Source of the DNA: an uncultured Spirochaetaceae bacterium | GTDB taxonomy: Bacteria; Spirochaetota; Spirochaetia; Sphaerochaetales; Sphaerochaetaceae | NCBI GenBank assembly: GCA_944389155.1 | Contig: CALXLI010000068.1 | Coordinates: 1-53,586 of the forward strand | Reading direction: 5' to 3' | DNA: 53,586 bases | Part shown: in pieces, positions 15,817 through 24,167 of the stretch | How the letters are laid out: the number at the start of each line of letters is the position of its first letter | Position numbering within the stretch: position 1 is the first letter of the stretch | The notes under the pieces: model-generated | Database searches by the model: none | What the model was told of the DNA's origin: nothing | The model's input: only the letters and a program-made list of their open reading frames with translations | Made by a program: the position numbers and the translations under genes

Positions 15817-16923
15817 ATGCCAAGAATCGTACTTGAACATGTAACTAAATGCTTTGATAAATTCGTTGCCGTCGATGATCTTTCCCTTACGATCGAGGAT
15901 AGGGATTTCATCACGCTGCTTGGGCCTTCCGGGTGTGGAAAGACAACGACGCTCAGGATGATTGCAGGTCTTGAGACACCAACCAAAGGAAGGATAACAA
16001 TAGGTGATACTGTTGTCTTCGACAGCGAGAGCGGTGTTGATATATCGCCAGCGAAACGTGATATAGGATTTCTTTTCCAGAACTATGCCCTCTGGCCTCA
16101 TATGACTGTATACGACAACATCGCGTTCGGGCTTGAGAATCTTAAATGGTCCAGAAGCGATATAGACAGGAGAGTCCATGAGATGATGGCGATGCTCAAG
16201 ATAGAGCAGTTCGAGAAGCGTTATCCTTCAGAGCTTTCAGGAGGGCAGCAGCAGCGTGTTGCTATTGCCCGTACGCTTGCGCCTAGCCCGAAGGTGCTCT
16301 TCATGGATGAGCCTCTGTCCAATCTTGATGCAAAGCTCAGGCTTGAGATGCGCTCAGAGCTCAAACGCCTCCATGTGGATACTGATTCAACTTTTGTCTA
16401 TGTCACGCATGACCAGATGGAAGCAATGGCGCTTGCGACCAAGATATGCCTGATGAACAAGGGCCTGCTTCAGCAATACGCTCCACCTTTGGAGGTGTAT
16501 GACAGGCCAGCCAATCTATTTGTCGCTGATTTCGTAGGGAATCCGACGATGAACTTCATAAACGTCACTGCAGAGAAGGTGAACGCAAGGACCATTGCTT
16601 TCAGCATGCTCGGAAAGGAGCTTGCCTTTACAAGCGCTGAGGAAATACCGGATGTGTCTGAAGCTGTTGTAGGTATACGCCCGGAGTTCATCAAGCTTCA
16701 GCAGGGGAATCTTCACGGAGTTGTCTATACAACGCTCCCGTCTGGTATGGAGACAACTGTGAAGATAAAAACAGGGGATGACATGGTTACAGCGGTTGTC
16801 TTCGGCAGTGTTGACTATTCCCATAGCCTTGATATGCCTTTTGAGATAACAGGAAACGGCATTCTCCTCTTTGACAGGAAAAGCGGGGATATGATTGCGG
16901 TAGGATCTATTTCAAACAGCTGA
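15817..16923 (+). CDS. ABC transporter ATP-binding protein (FbpC/PotA type)
   Basis: A 368-residue nucleotide-binding subunit. Walker A is LLGPSGCGKTTTLRM (residue 36 on), the Q-loop FLFQNYALWPHMTVYDN, the signature LSGGQQQRVAIARTL, Walker B VLFMDEPLSNLDAKL and the H-loop YVTHDQMEAM. The C-terminal 130 residues form the TOBE/OB regulatory domain typical of the sugar/polyamine/iron (CUT1-like) ATPases. ATG 15817 is chosen because GGAGG lies 7 nt upstream; the frame begins 6 bases earlier at TTG. It energises the fused permease above. Confidence 0.95.
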   Translation: MPRIVLEHVTKCFDKFVAVDDLSLTIEDRDFITLLGPSGCGKTTTLRMIAGLETPTKGRITIGDTVVFDSESGVDISPAKRDIGFLFQNYALWPHMTVYDNIAFGLENLKWSRSDIDRRVHEMMAMLKIEQFEKRYPSELSGGQQQRVAIARTLAPSPKVLFMDEPLSNLDAKLRLEMRSELKRLHVDTDSTFVYVTHDQMEAMALATKICLMNKGLLQQYAPPLEVYDRPANLFVADFVGNPTMNFINVTAEKVNARTIAFSMLGKELAFTSAEEIPDVSEAVVGIRPEFIKLQQGNLHGVVYTTLPSGMETTVKIKTGDDMVTAVVFGSVDYSHSLDMPFEITGNGILLFDRKSGDMIAVGSISNS

Positions 16924-16929
16924 TAGCAA

Positions 16930-16963
16930 GGAGAAGGTATTGTATCCATGCGATGCCTTCTCC
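16930..16963 (+). repeat. Inverted repeat between ATPase and aldolase genes
   Basis: GGAGAAGG (16930-16937) and CCTTCTCC (16956-16963) form an 8-bp stem with an 18-base loop. No T-tract, so not a clear terminator; possibly a processing or stabilising structure. Confidence 0.5.
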
Positions 16964-17008
16964 GTGATTCCATCGCAGCTGAACCATGGTGTCTAATTTT
17001 CCCCGATG

Positions 17009-17017
17009 TGCTAGACT
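17009..17017 (+). promoter_or_regulatory. Extended -10 promoter of the aldolase gene
   Basis: TGC-TAGACT (17009-17017) then 6 nt to GTG 17024. No useful -35; the TGN extension compensates. It may give the metabolic genes a second, internal transcript. Confidence 0.4.
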
Positions 17018-17023
17018 GCAGCT

Positions 17024-17647
17024 GTGAAGAGCGAGATAAAGGCAGAGATTGCATATTTCATGAAGCGTGTATATGACCGCGGCCTGACCACGGCAACCGG
17101 CGGGAATATAAGTTCAGCCTGTGATGGCATCATGTTCATCACCCCATCCGGCAAGGACAAGGCGTCGCTTTCTGCTGATGATATCGCAGCAGTTTCCATT
17201 GAAAGCGGTGAGAATCTTACGCCAGATAAGAAGCTGAGCATTGAGACTGAGATGCATAGGCGCGTCTATCTTGTACGCCCTGATGTCAAGGCTATCGTGC
17301 ATTCCCATCCTGTCTTCGCTTCTCTCTTCTCCGCCTCTCCTTGCTCTATAAACACTTCGATAATCGCGGAAAGCTATTTTCTATTGGATGAAGTCGAGAA
17401 GGTCCCATATGCCCTTATGGGAACTGCAGAGCTTGCGATGAGGGTCTCTGAATACGCAGCAAAGGGCGGCATGGCTCTGCTTTTGGAGAACCATGGAGCT
17501 ATTGCGTTCGGGCGTGACCTTATGAGCGCTTTTGACCGGATGGAGTGCCTGGAGCAGAGCGCGAAGCTTACATTCCTGTCGAGAACAATCGAAATCAATG
17601 ATATAACAGAAGAAGAAAGGGCTAGGATTGCCCGGATGAGGAGTTGA
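17024..17647 (+). CDS. Class II aldolase/adducin family protein
   Basis: A 207-residue protein of the fuculose-phosphate aldolase/ribulose-phosphate epimerase superfamily. TTATGGNISSACDG is the phosphate-binding loop, SIETEMHRRVYLVRPDV carries the catalytic Glu, IVHSHPVFASLF gives two zinc His, and LLLENHGAIAFG the third. Members cleave or rearrange 1-phosphorylated ketoses using a divalent metal; the actual sugar is not readable. The GTG start has no RBS and follows an extended -10 by 6 nt. The gene lies between the ABC importer and the split transketolase, and a GAGGAG at its end serves as the next gene's RBS. Confidence 0.88.
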   Translation: MKSEIKAEIAYFMKRVYDRGLTTATGGNISSACDGIMFITPSGKDKASLSADDIAAVSIESGENLTPDKKLSIETEMHRRVYLVRPDVKAIVHSHPVFASLFSASPCSINTSIIAESYFLLDEVEKVPYALMGTAELAMRVSEYAAKGGMALLLENHGAIAFGRDLMSAFDRMECLEQSAKLTFLSRTIEINDITEEERARIARMRS

Positions 17648-17652
17648 GTTTT

Positions 17653-18489
17653 ATGAATAATGAGCTTCTGAAAAGCCTGAAGGATGCGGCTTTTGAAATC
17701 CGTTGCCGTACAATCCGGGAGATTGCCTCCTTTGGATCTGGGCATATTGGCGGCAGCATGTCGATAGTCGAGCTGCTTTCATATCTTTATTTCCGTGAAA
17801 TGAACGTAGATCCGAAGGATCCTGCAAAAGAGGATAGGGACCGCCTTGTCGTTTCCAAGGGACATTCCGGTCCAGCTGTATATGCAGCGCTTTCCCTGAA
17901 AGGCTTCTTTCCGGAAGATTGGCTCTCAACGCTCAACCAGGGTGGAACGAAGCTCCCATCCCATTGTGATATGACAAAAACACCTGGCATCGATTTCACA
18001 GGAGGTTCCCTTGGACAGGGACTTTCCGCAGCTATAGGAATAGCGCTTGGTGAAAGGCTTAAAGGCCAGGTTTCCCGCACTTTTGCCATAATCGGAGACG
18101 GGGAGGCCCAGGAAGGCCAGATCTATGAAGCTGCAGAAGCTGCTGGCGCCTGGGGCCTTGATAACCTCTTTGCGTTCCTCGATCAGAACGGGCAGCAGCT
18201 TGATGGATATACTGCAGATATCATCCCATCGATAGGCACAGTAGAGCGCTGGAAGAGCTTCGGCTGGGATGTATATGAGATAAGCGGCCATGACTATCAG
18301 CAGATAGAGGAAGCTGTAGAGAACGCCAAGCGGGTCAAAGGCAAGCCTCATATGATTGTCATGAACACGATCAAGAGCTATGGATATATCCCAGGAGAGG
18401 GCGTAAAGGCCAACCATTCGATGGCAATATCGAAAGAAGGGGCCGAGGAAGCTATAAAGGCACTTAAGGACAGGGAGGGAAGAGTATGA
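17653..18489 (+). CDS. Transketolase, N-terminal (thiamine-diphosphate-binding) subunit
   Basis: A 278-residue protein matching the first half of transketolase. Visible are GHIGGSMSIVELLSYLYF with the substrate-side His, VSKGHSGPAVYAAL, GGSLGQGLSAAIG and the ThDP motif GDGEAQEGQIYEA running to N-G-Q. The Mg/ThDP site is therefore complete. The C-terminal half is a separate gene starting 4 bases before this one stops. Split transketolases are common in spirochaetes, Firmicutes and archaea. The enzyme moves a two-carbon ketol unit between sugar phosphates. ATG 17653 follows GAGGAG; the upstream TTG 17644 is less likely. Confidence 0.93.
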   Translation: MNNELLKSLKDAAFEIRCRTIREIASFGSGHIGGSMSIVELLSYLYFREMNVDPKDPAKEDRDRLVVSKGHSGPAVYAALSLKGFFPEDWLSTLNQGGTKLPSHCDMTKTPGIDFTGGSLGQGLSAAIGIALGERLKGQVSRTFAIIGDGEAQEGQIYEAAEAAGAWGLDNLFAFLDQNGQQLDGYTADIIPSIGTVERWKSFGWDVYEISGHDYQQIEEAVENAKRVKGKPHMIVMNTIKSYGYIPGEGVKANHSMAISKEGAEEAIKALKDREGRV

Positions 18490-19430
18490 AGGATGCCCAT
18501 GTATATTCCCATTACAGGGATACTGTGATCGGTGCGGTTGTGGATCTTGCGGCAGAGCATGAGGATGTGGTCTTCCTTGATGCGGATCTCTCATCCTGCA
18601 TAGGTTCCACGGCGTTTCAGAAAGCATATCCTGAGAGATTCTTCAACTGCGGTATAGCAGAAGCGAACATGACCGGAATCGCAGCAGGCCTTTCCGCAAT
18701 GGGCTTTGTGCCTTTCATCCATTCGTTTGGCTGTTTCGCATCCCGCCGAGCCTATGATCAGCTCTTCATTTCTGTCGGCTATACTCATCAGAGGGTTATC
18801 GTGATTGGATCGGATCCCGGAATCACAGCTCAGTACAATGGCGGTACGCATATGCCTTTTGAGGACATTGCACTGATGAGGCAGATCCCTGGCATGGTTG
18901 TGGTTGAGCCATCCGATGCCCAGTCCCTTTATTCCCTTACCCAGCAGGTATATCACAGCGGTTCATCAGCTTATATCAGAACACCGAGGAAAGGCATCAA
19001 TTTCAGATACGGTGCTGGCGATGAGATCGTGCTTGGAAAGGGCATAGAGCTTGCAGATGGAAAGGATGTTGCACTCATAGCCACAGGATCCCTTATGGTT
19101 GATGCAGCGCTTAAGGCAAAGGATATGCTCAAGGAGAAGGGGATAGAGGCAACTGTTGTTGATCTTCATACGATAAGGCCTCTTGATACAGATCTTGTTG
19201 AAAGGGTAGCAAAGCGTTGCGGCCGCGTCCTTGTAATGGAGAATGGACGCTATGCTGGAGGTGTCGGAGAGATGATTGCAATGCATCTTGCGAAGACAAA
19301 CCCGGTGAAGATGGATTTCATGAATGTCGGTGAGCGCTATGGAGAGGTAGGCAATCTGCAGTATCTTGCAGGGGCTTTTGGCTTCACTGCAGAGAATGCA
19401 GCTGAGAAAGCGGAGAGACTTGTCCGGTGA
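18486..19430 (+). CDS. Transketolase, C-terminal (pyrimidine-binding) subunit
   Basis: A 314-residue protein matching the second half of transketolase. FFNCGIAEANMTGIAAGLSA carries the Glu that activates ThDP, FIHSFGCFASRRAYDQL follows, and GGTHMPFEDIALMRQIPGM includes the conserved G-x-T-H. The last 120 residues are the transketolase C-terminal domain (LIATGSLMVDAAL, VVDLHTIRPLD). It overlaps the N-terminal subunit gene by ATGA and the next gene by GTGA, so the three are translationally coupled. Active only with its partner. Confidence 0.93.
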   Translation: MKDAHVYSHYRDTVIGAVVDLAAEHEDVVFLDADLSSCIGSTAFQKAYPERFFNCGIAEANMTGIAAGLSAMGFVPFIHSFGCFASRRAYDQLFISVGYTHQRVIVIGSDPGITAQYNGGTHMPFEDIALMRQIPGMVVVEPSDAQSLYSLTQQVYHSGSSAYIRTPRKGINFRYGAGDEIVLGKGIELADGKDVALIATGSLMVDAALKAKDMLKEKGIEATVVDLHTIRPLDTDLVERVAKRCGRVLVMENGRYAGGVGEMIAMHLAKTNPVKMDFMNVGERYGEVGNLQYLAGAFGFTAENAAEKAERLVR

Positions 19431-20161
19431 AGATACAGCTTGAGACAATCCCTGTATGGGATGGTGTTAAGGAAGGAAGCGAGTGCTTCATATGCTCATT
19501 GATGAAGAAAGCTGAGGAGGATGGTGTCAGATACTATCTCTCTTCAGCTGTAATGACTCCAGAGGTCCGTGTCGAGACGAACAGGGATGGATTCTGCACC
19601 CACCACTTCTCGCTTCTTGCAGAGGGTGGAAAGCCTCAGTCACTCGCTCTTGTAATGGATACCTATTATGATGAGAGCAAGCGTCTCTATGCGCCTGGAT
19701 TCGAGAAGATACAGAGCGCATCGAGTCCACGCAAGCTTGAAAAGGCGGTTTCATCATTCTTTGAAAGCGTAGGCGAAAGGGAAAAAGGATGCCTTATCTG
19801 CTCGCGCATGGAAGAGCGTCTTGTCCGCTATTGCTATACAGTAGCCGCGCTATGGAAGGAGGATCAGGAGTTCAGGAAAGCCCTGGAGGATTCAAAGGGC
19901 TTCTGCATCCATCATACACAGCAGCTGTACAGAATGGCCAAGGAAGCTCTTTCAGGTGATGATCTTGTAGAGTACGGCAAGCTTCTCTTCGCCCTTCTGG
20001 AGAAGAATCTCGCAAGGGTCCAGCATGATGACTGGTGGATGACGCAGAAATACAAGAGCGAGAACAAGGATAAGCCATGGAATGGCTGTGAAGATGCTCA
20101 GAAGCGGGCTGTCTACAAGCTGATCGGAGAAGGGCGGGTGATAGATCCCGTCAGGTCGTGA
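19427..20161 (+). CDS. DUF6062 family protein (Cys/His-rich, unknown function)
   Basis: A 244-residue soluble protein matching the DUF6062 pattern: an N-terminal IPVWDGVKEGSECFICSLM with a C-x2-C, then VRVETNRDGFCTHHF. The arrangement repeats in the second half as GCLICSRMEERLVRY and GFCIHHTQQLYRMAK. Two C-x2-C plus two C-x-H-H sets suggest two equivalent metal or cofactor sites from an internal duplication. Function is not established. The GTG start overlaps the transketolase stop (GTGA), so it is the last gene of the operon, and its 3' end overlaps a convergent gene by 11 bases. Confidence 0.8.
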   Translation: MKIQLETIPVWDGVKEGSECFICSLMKKAEEDGVRYYLSSAVMTPEVRVETNRDGFCTHHFSLLAEGGKPQSLALVMDTYYDESKRLYAPGFEKIQSASSPRKLEKAVSSFFESVGEREKGCLICSRMEERLVRYCYTVAALWKEDQEFRKALEDSKGFCIHHTQQLYRMAKEALSGDDLVEYGKLLFALLEKNLARVQHDDWWMTQKYKSENKDKPWNGCEDAQKRAVYKLIGEGRVIDPVRS

Positions 20162-20657
20162 TCTTCCTTGTGCGCTTTTTCCTAAGCGATAGCCTAAGCT
20201 GTCCTTCATCCTTGTCTTCCAGGAAACGCTGCCTGAGAACCTCATCAGCAAAGCTTGCTTTGTCTATATGAAGGTATTCAACGTACTCAGCCTCGAATCG
20301 ATATACCAGAAGCCATGGCCTGTCTGGGAGCATCGTGAAGCCAAGGGTAAGAACAGGGGTGTTTGCCTTATGGAAGGCAAGGGCTTTGTTCCTTTCCTTC
20401 TCCGTAAGATACTGCTCGTTCCAGAACAGTGCCAGCTTGATGTCATCAAGACCGTCCCAGACGATTATATCTGCGCCGTTTATATCCACATCGACAAAAT
20501 AATCAGGAAACTCCGCGGAAAGGCATAGCGCAAGGCGGTGTGAGATCGCACCTTTCTTATGCTTAAGGCCATCCGGCAGCTGGTAAGACGTGAGAAAGTA
20601 GTGCATCCCTTTCCTGAAGCCATCAAAGATATCTATTTTCTCTTCCTGTGTAATCAT
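20151..20657 (-). CDS. Unknown protein downstream of osmC
   Basis: A 168-residue protein I do not recognise. It is soluble, with no signal peptide or TM segment. The core reads HRLALCLSAEFPDYFVDVDI, then GADIIVWDGLDDIKLALFWN, and a basic tail ends RLSLRKKRTRKITT. The alternation of acidic residues before strand-like segments faintly recalls a PD-(D/E)XK fold, but I do not claim it. ATG 20657 overlaps the osmC stop (ATGA), so the two are co-translated. The frame extends upstream inside osmC, which is not credible as a start. Its 3' end overlaps the convergent DUF6062 gene. Confidence 0.7.
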   Translation of the reverse strand: MITQEEKIDIFDGFRKGMHYFLTSYQLPDGLKHKKGAISHRLALCLSAEFPDYFVDVDINGADIIVWDGLDDIKLALFWNEQYLTEKERNKALAFHKANTPVLTLGFTMLPDRPWLLVYRFEAEYVEYLHIDKASFADEVLRQRFLEDKDEGQLRLSLRKKRTRKITT

Positions 20658-21037
20658 GCTTCGAACTTGACTTTCACTTCCATCTTGCTGACCTTGCTGA
20701 TCGTTGCGAAGATCGAGCAATCCTCTGCGGCTTTTGCTATAAGAGCCTTTACCTCTTCTTCATCCTCTGCACCCCTGACGGTTATATCCATCACAGTATG
20801 TTCCAGGGTTGTCGGCACTTCCTCCCTCTTCACACCTGTTATATGGATGTCAAAGCTGTTCCATCCAGATGTATGGGGAATCGAAGAAAGAGTACTGTAG
20901 AAACATCCTGACAGTGCCCCTAGAAGATATTCATAAGGCCCCGTGGATCCTGTGAAGTCAAACTCAGTGCCAAGTGTGTTCTCAAAGTATCTCCGGGATT
21001 GGGAGAAGTGACCGGTTATCGTACGCTCTTTAGCCAT
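20654..21037 (-). CDS. OsmC/Ohr-family peroxiredoxin-like protein
   Basis: A 127-residue protein of OsmC-family size. GPYEYLLGALSGCFYSTLSS holds the first conserved Cys, and AAEDCSIFATISKVSKMEVK the second. These two form the redox pair that reduces organic hydroperoxides in OsmC/Ohr proteins. The N-terminal strand region (ITGHFSQSRRYFENTL) fits the fold. It could belong to the YhfA branch, whose activity is less clear. ATG 21037 has no RBS and lies 6 nt after TATACT with a TGC extension: a leaderless stress gene by prediction. Confidence 0.85.
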   Translation of the reverse strand: MAKERTITGHFSQSRRYFENTLGTEFDFTGSTGPYEYLLGALSGCFYSTLSSIPHTSGWNSFDIHITGVKREEVPTTLEHTVMDITVRGAEDEEEVKALIAKAAEDCSIFATISKVSKMEVKVKFEA

Positions 21038-21043
21038 GTTCTC

Positions 21044-21052
21044 AGTATAGCA
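21044..21052 (-). promoter_or_regulatory. Extended -10 promoter of osmC
   Basis: Minus strand TGC-TATACT (21052-21044), then GAGAAC, then ATG 21037. No convincing -35. Confidence 0.5.
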
Positions 21053-21070
21053 TGAAAGGAAAGAATGGGA

Positions 21071-22198
21071 CTATACGTCAGGCACTGCAAGAGCTCTGCT
21101 TATTATGAATGCTGTCGCGAATGCAAATGACAGGCTGTATCCACCTGTTGGGCCATCTACGTCTATGACATCCCCTGATATATAAAGGCCTGGAACGATT
21201 TTCGATTCCATCGTCTTTGGATTTATCTCAGATGCGGAAACGCCTCCACGCGTGTTCATCGCTCCTTCCCTTATCGCTTTCGCCCGCGACCTGAAATGGG
21301 ATAGCCTGCCCTGTATCTCTTCTTCCTCCTTCCTGCTGAGATTTCCGCATTTCCTATCAGCAAGACTTCCTATCAGAGCTTCTGTGAGGCGGGGTGGGAT
21401 CGCAAGCGCATTCTTGACAGTTCTTGCTCCCATGCTCTCCCTCAGTTCCTTTATGCTGGCTTCGGAGAACGTGATCTCGATTTCATTGCTATCTGCAAGC
21501 TCCCTCGATATATTCAGCGCAGCAGGCCCTGATATCCCTCGCCGTGTTATTATGATATCCCCATATTCAGCTCTCTTGCCGACGCCAAGCCTTGCCTTCA
21601 ATGATATCCCCTCAGCCTTTGCGAGATTGCTGCTGAGCGCAATCGGAGCAAGAGCAGGGGCTGTAGGCACAATCGTATGTCCCAGTGCTTTCAGGATAGC
21701 ATAGCCGCTTCCATCCGAGCCTGTATGCGGAAAGCTTTCCCCGCCTGTTGCAATCACGACGCGTCTTGCTTCCAATGTGCCGTTTTCCATGTGCACAATG
21801 AACGCATCATCGTTCTTTTCAATGCTGACGGCTTTCCCCTTTATTATCCTATGCACCCTTTTCAGGAGGGCAGAGCGAACGCTTGCTGCATCTCCTCTAA
21901 GAGGGAAGATCTTGCCCATCTCTTCCTCTGAGGGCTGGATCCCAAGCGTTTTGAAATGTTCGATGATATCCATTGAGGTATGGGCATAAAGCACACGTTT
22001 TATGAACGCTTTATTGCCATGGAAGAGCTCTGACATCTCTTCCGGTCCAGCTGCATTTGTATAGTTGCATCGACCGCCACCTGTGAGGATAAGCTTCTGC
22101 CCGCATTCTCCTCTTTGTTCGAGTATCGTTGCTTCTGGATGGAAAGAGGCGAGGTACAGTCCAGCTGCCCCGCCTCCTATTATCAAGGTATCGATCAC
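21071..22198 (-). CDS. Flavoprotein oxidoreductase of the BaiN/YhiN (HI0933) family
   Basis: A 375-residue FAD-binding protein. The N-terminal dinucleotide fold is DTLIIGGGAAGLYLAS, followed by GQKLILTGGGRCNYTNAA, a signature of the HI0933/YhiN family. A second nucleotide motif is VVIATGGESFPHTGSDGSGY, and the C-terminus has the closing FAD motif GLYISGDVIDVDGPTGGYSL. Members include BaiN, a bile-acid dehydrogenation enzyme in Clostridium, but most are uncharacterised, so I give no symbol. It overlaps the aspS stop by ATGA and is thus coupled to it. Confidence 0.88.
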   Translation of the reverse strand: MIDTLIIGGGAAGLYLASFHPEATILEQRGECGQKLILTGGGRCNYTNAAGPEEMSELFHGNKAFIKRVLYAHTSMDIIEHFKTLGIQPSEEEMGKIFPLRGDAASVRSALLKRVHRIIKGKAVSIEKNDDAFIVHMENGTLEARRVVIATGGESFPHTGSDGSGYAILKALGHTIVPTAPALAPIALSSNLAKAEGISLKARLGVGKRAEYGDIIITRRGISGPAALNISRELADSNEIEITFSEASIKELRESMGARTVKNALAIPPRLTEALIGSLADRKCGNLSRKEEEEIQGRLSHFRSRAKAIREGAMNTRGGVSASEINPKTMESKIVPGLYISGDVIDVDGPTGGYSLSFAFATAFIISRALAVPDV

Positions 22199-23976
22199 TC
22201 TTCAGCTTTTATGATGAGGTGAAGCTCATCGAGCTGCTTCTGCTCAACCGGGGATGGTGAATCATCCATAGGGGAGAGTGCCGCAGTGTTCTTCGGGAAT
22301 GCTATCACCTCCTTTATCGACTGCTCGTCTGCAACAATCATGCAGAGCCTGTCGATTCCAGGGGCGATTCCTCCGTGCGGTGGTGGTGAGAAACGGAATG
22401 CGTCAAGCAGGAACCCGAATCTCTCCTTTGATACCTCATCTGGTATATTGCAGATGCGGAAGATCCTCTTCTGAAGCTCAACATCATGGATTCTTATCGA
22501 GCCCGATGCAAGCTCATAGCCATTGAGCACCAGATCGTACAGGTCACCCTTTACCGCACCTGGATCTGATTCGAGGGTATCGAGATACTCAGCCTGCGGC
22601 ATCGAGAACATATGATGCGCAGCTTCCCAATGTCCTTCGTCTTCGTTGTATTCGAAGAGAGGGAAGTCAATGATCCAGCAGAACTCATATCCCGGTCTGA
22701 TGAGCGAAAGGTCAGCGCCAAGACGTGAACGTATAGCTCCCATCGATGTACAGCACTTCTTCCAATCCTGATGGGCGACAAGGAGGATCACATCTCCATC
22801 CTTTGCTCCTGTCTGGGCGAGCACTTCGCTTTCCATGCCTGCAAAGAACTTCGAAACTCCGCCAGAGATGCTGCCGTTCTCGGCTTTCATCCAAGCCATG
22901 CCATGCGCACCGTAGATCTTTGCAGCTGCTTCCAGCTCTCCAAGGTACTTTCTCGTATAGTCATGCCCCTCTGTCTTAGGCGCTACGATGTATTTCACGG
23001 AGCCGCCATTCTGCAGAGTCTCCGTAAATGCATTGAATGTGGATTTCGATGCAAACGATGCCGCATCGTGTATCTCCAGGCCGAATCTGAGATCTGGCTT
23101 GTCGGAGCCATATGTATTCATCGCGTCATGGTAGCTAAGACGCCTGAAATGCGCAGGAAGCGTTACGTCAAGGACCTTTCTGAAGACCTCTCCGAAGAGA
23201 TCTTCCATAAGCGAGAGGACATCATCGCGCTTTACATAGCTCATCTCTATATCAAGCTGGGTGAATTCAAGCTGCCTGTCTCCACGCGGATCTTCATCCC
23301 TATAGCATCTTGCAATCTGGAAATACTTATCGAAGCCTGAAACCATGAGAAGCTGCTTGTAAAGCTGAGGGGACTGTGGAAGCGCGAAGAACTTCCCGGG
23401 ATATATCCTTGATGGAACAAGGAAGTCCCTGGCTCCCTCTGGAGTGCTTCTTATAAGCGTTGGCGTCTCAATCTCAAGGAAGTCTGTCTTGTAGAAATAC
23501 TCCCTTATAGCCTTCACGATCTCATGGCGAAGTGCGATGCGCTTCTGCATGCCGCTGCATCTGAGATCAAGATATCTGTATTTAAGACGGAGATCCTCTC
23601 TTGCGTTGTTCTCCTCATCAATCATGAATGGCAGGACATCGCACTTGGAAAGTATATCTATCCTCTCGGCCTTGACCTCTATCTCTCCAGTTGCCATATC
23701 TGGATTGATCATATCATCTGGGCGGCGCCTTACTGTGCCCTTGACTGCTATGCAGTATTCAAGCTTGAGCTCGGACGCTGCCTTCTGAAGCTCCTCTGTC
23801 GCATCATCATCAACAACAACCTGTGTCATTCCATATCTATCACGCAGGTTGATGAAATGCAGCGCTCCATGATTCCTGTCTCTGTGTACCCAGCCATTGA
23901 GCACAACTGTCTTGCCTTCATCTGCCGCTCTCAAGCTGCCGCAGTTTACTGTACGTTGCATGAATGCTTCTTCCAT
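22195..23976 (-). CDS. aspS: Aspartyl-tRNA synthetase (bacterial type)
   Basis: A 593-residue class IIb synthetase of bacterial length (E. coli 590). It has the N-terminal OB anticodon domain (VVLNGWVHRDRNHGALHFIN), motif 2 YFQIARCYRDEDPRGDRQLE with FTQLDIEMSY, the GAD insertion domain (about residues 280-420) and motif 3 GGIAPGIDRLCMIVADEQ. It charges tRNA(Asp). ATG 23976 follows GGAGG by 6 nt. Just upstream, TGC-TAAAAT (24003-23995, minus) is a likely extended -10, giving a leader of only about a dozen bases. Confidence 0.97.
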   Translation of the reverse strand: MEEAFMQRTVNCGSLRAADEGKTVVLNGWVHRDRNHGALHFINLRDRYGMTQVVVDDDATEELQKAASELKLEYCIAVKGTVRRRPDDMINPDMATGEIEVKAERIDILSKCDVLPFMIDEENNAREDLRLKYRYLDLRCSGMQKRIALRHEIVKAIREYFYKTDFLEIETPTLIRSTPEGARDFLVPSRIYPGKFFALPQSPQLYKQLLMVSGFDKYFQIARCYRDEDPRGDRQLEFTQLDIEMSYVKRDDVLSLMEDLFGEVFRKVLDVTLPAHFRRLSYHDAMNTYGSDKPDLRFGLEIHDAASFASKSTFNAFTETLQNGGSVKYIVAPKTEGHDYTRKYLGELEAAAKIYGAHGMAWMKAENGSISGGVSKFFAGMESEVLAQTGAKDGDVILLVAHQDWKKCCTSMGAIRSRLGADLSLIRPGYEFCWIIDFPLFEYNEDEGHWEAAHHMFSMPQAEYLDTLESDPGAVKGDLYDLVLNGYELASGSIRIHDVELQKRIFRICNIPDEVSKERFGFLLDAFRFSPPPHGGIAPGIDRLCMIVADEQSIKEVIAFPKNTAALSPMDDSPSPVEQKQLDELHLIIKAEE

Positions 23977-24114
23977 GGCATTCCTCCGATTCGGATTTTA
24001 GCACTGAAGGGAGAAATAAGCTATCGCTTAATGCAATGCTGGACTTTCCTTCAGTCGTAACCTCGATGGTTCTTTCGGATTGCGGTATGAGGTTTGTAGT
24101 ATGGCCAATATTAG

Positions 24115-24143
24115 TATAATGAATTATACTATAATTGATTATA
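24115..24143. promoter_or_regulatory. Large palindrome and promoter region of the DUF234-type ATPase gene
   Basis: Left arm TATAATGAATTATA (24115-24128), central C (24129), right arm TATAATTGATTATA (24130-24143): 13 of 14 positions are symmetric. Each arm itself contains a consensus -10. It ends 24 bases before ATG 24168 and just ahead of the RBS, so it is probably an operator, or the message's 5' end folded as a hairpin. Confidence 0.55.
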
Positions 24144-24167
24144 GCAAATATCAGAGAGGAGAATACT

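Noticed and set aside
23977..24060. T-box-like leader of aspS (outer stem ACTGAAGG/CCTTCAGT with AAGC-GATA-GCTT inside)
   Set aside because: No T-box sequence or specifier loop, and a likely extended -10 lies downstream of the structure, so it would not be transcribed.
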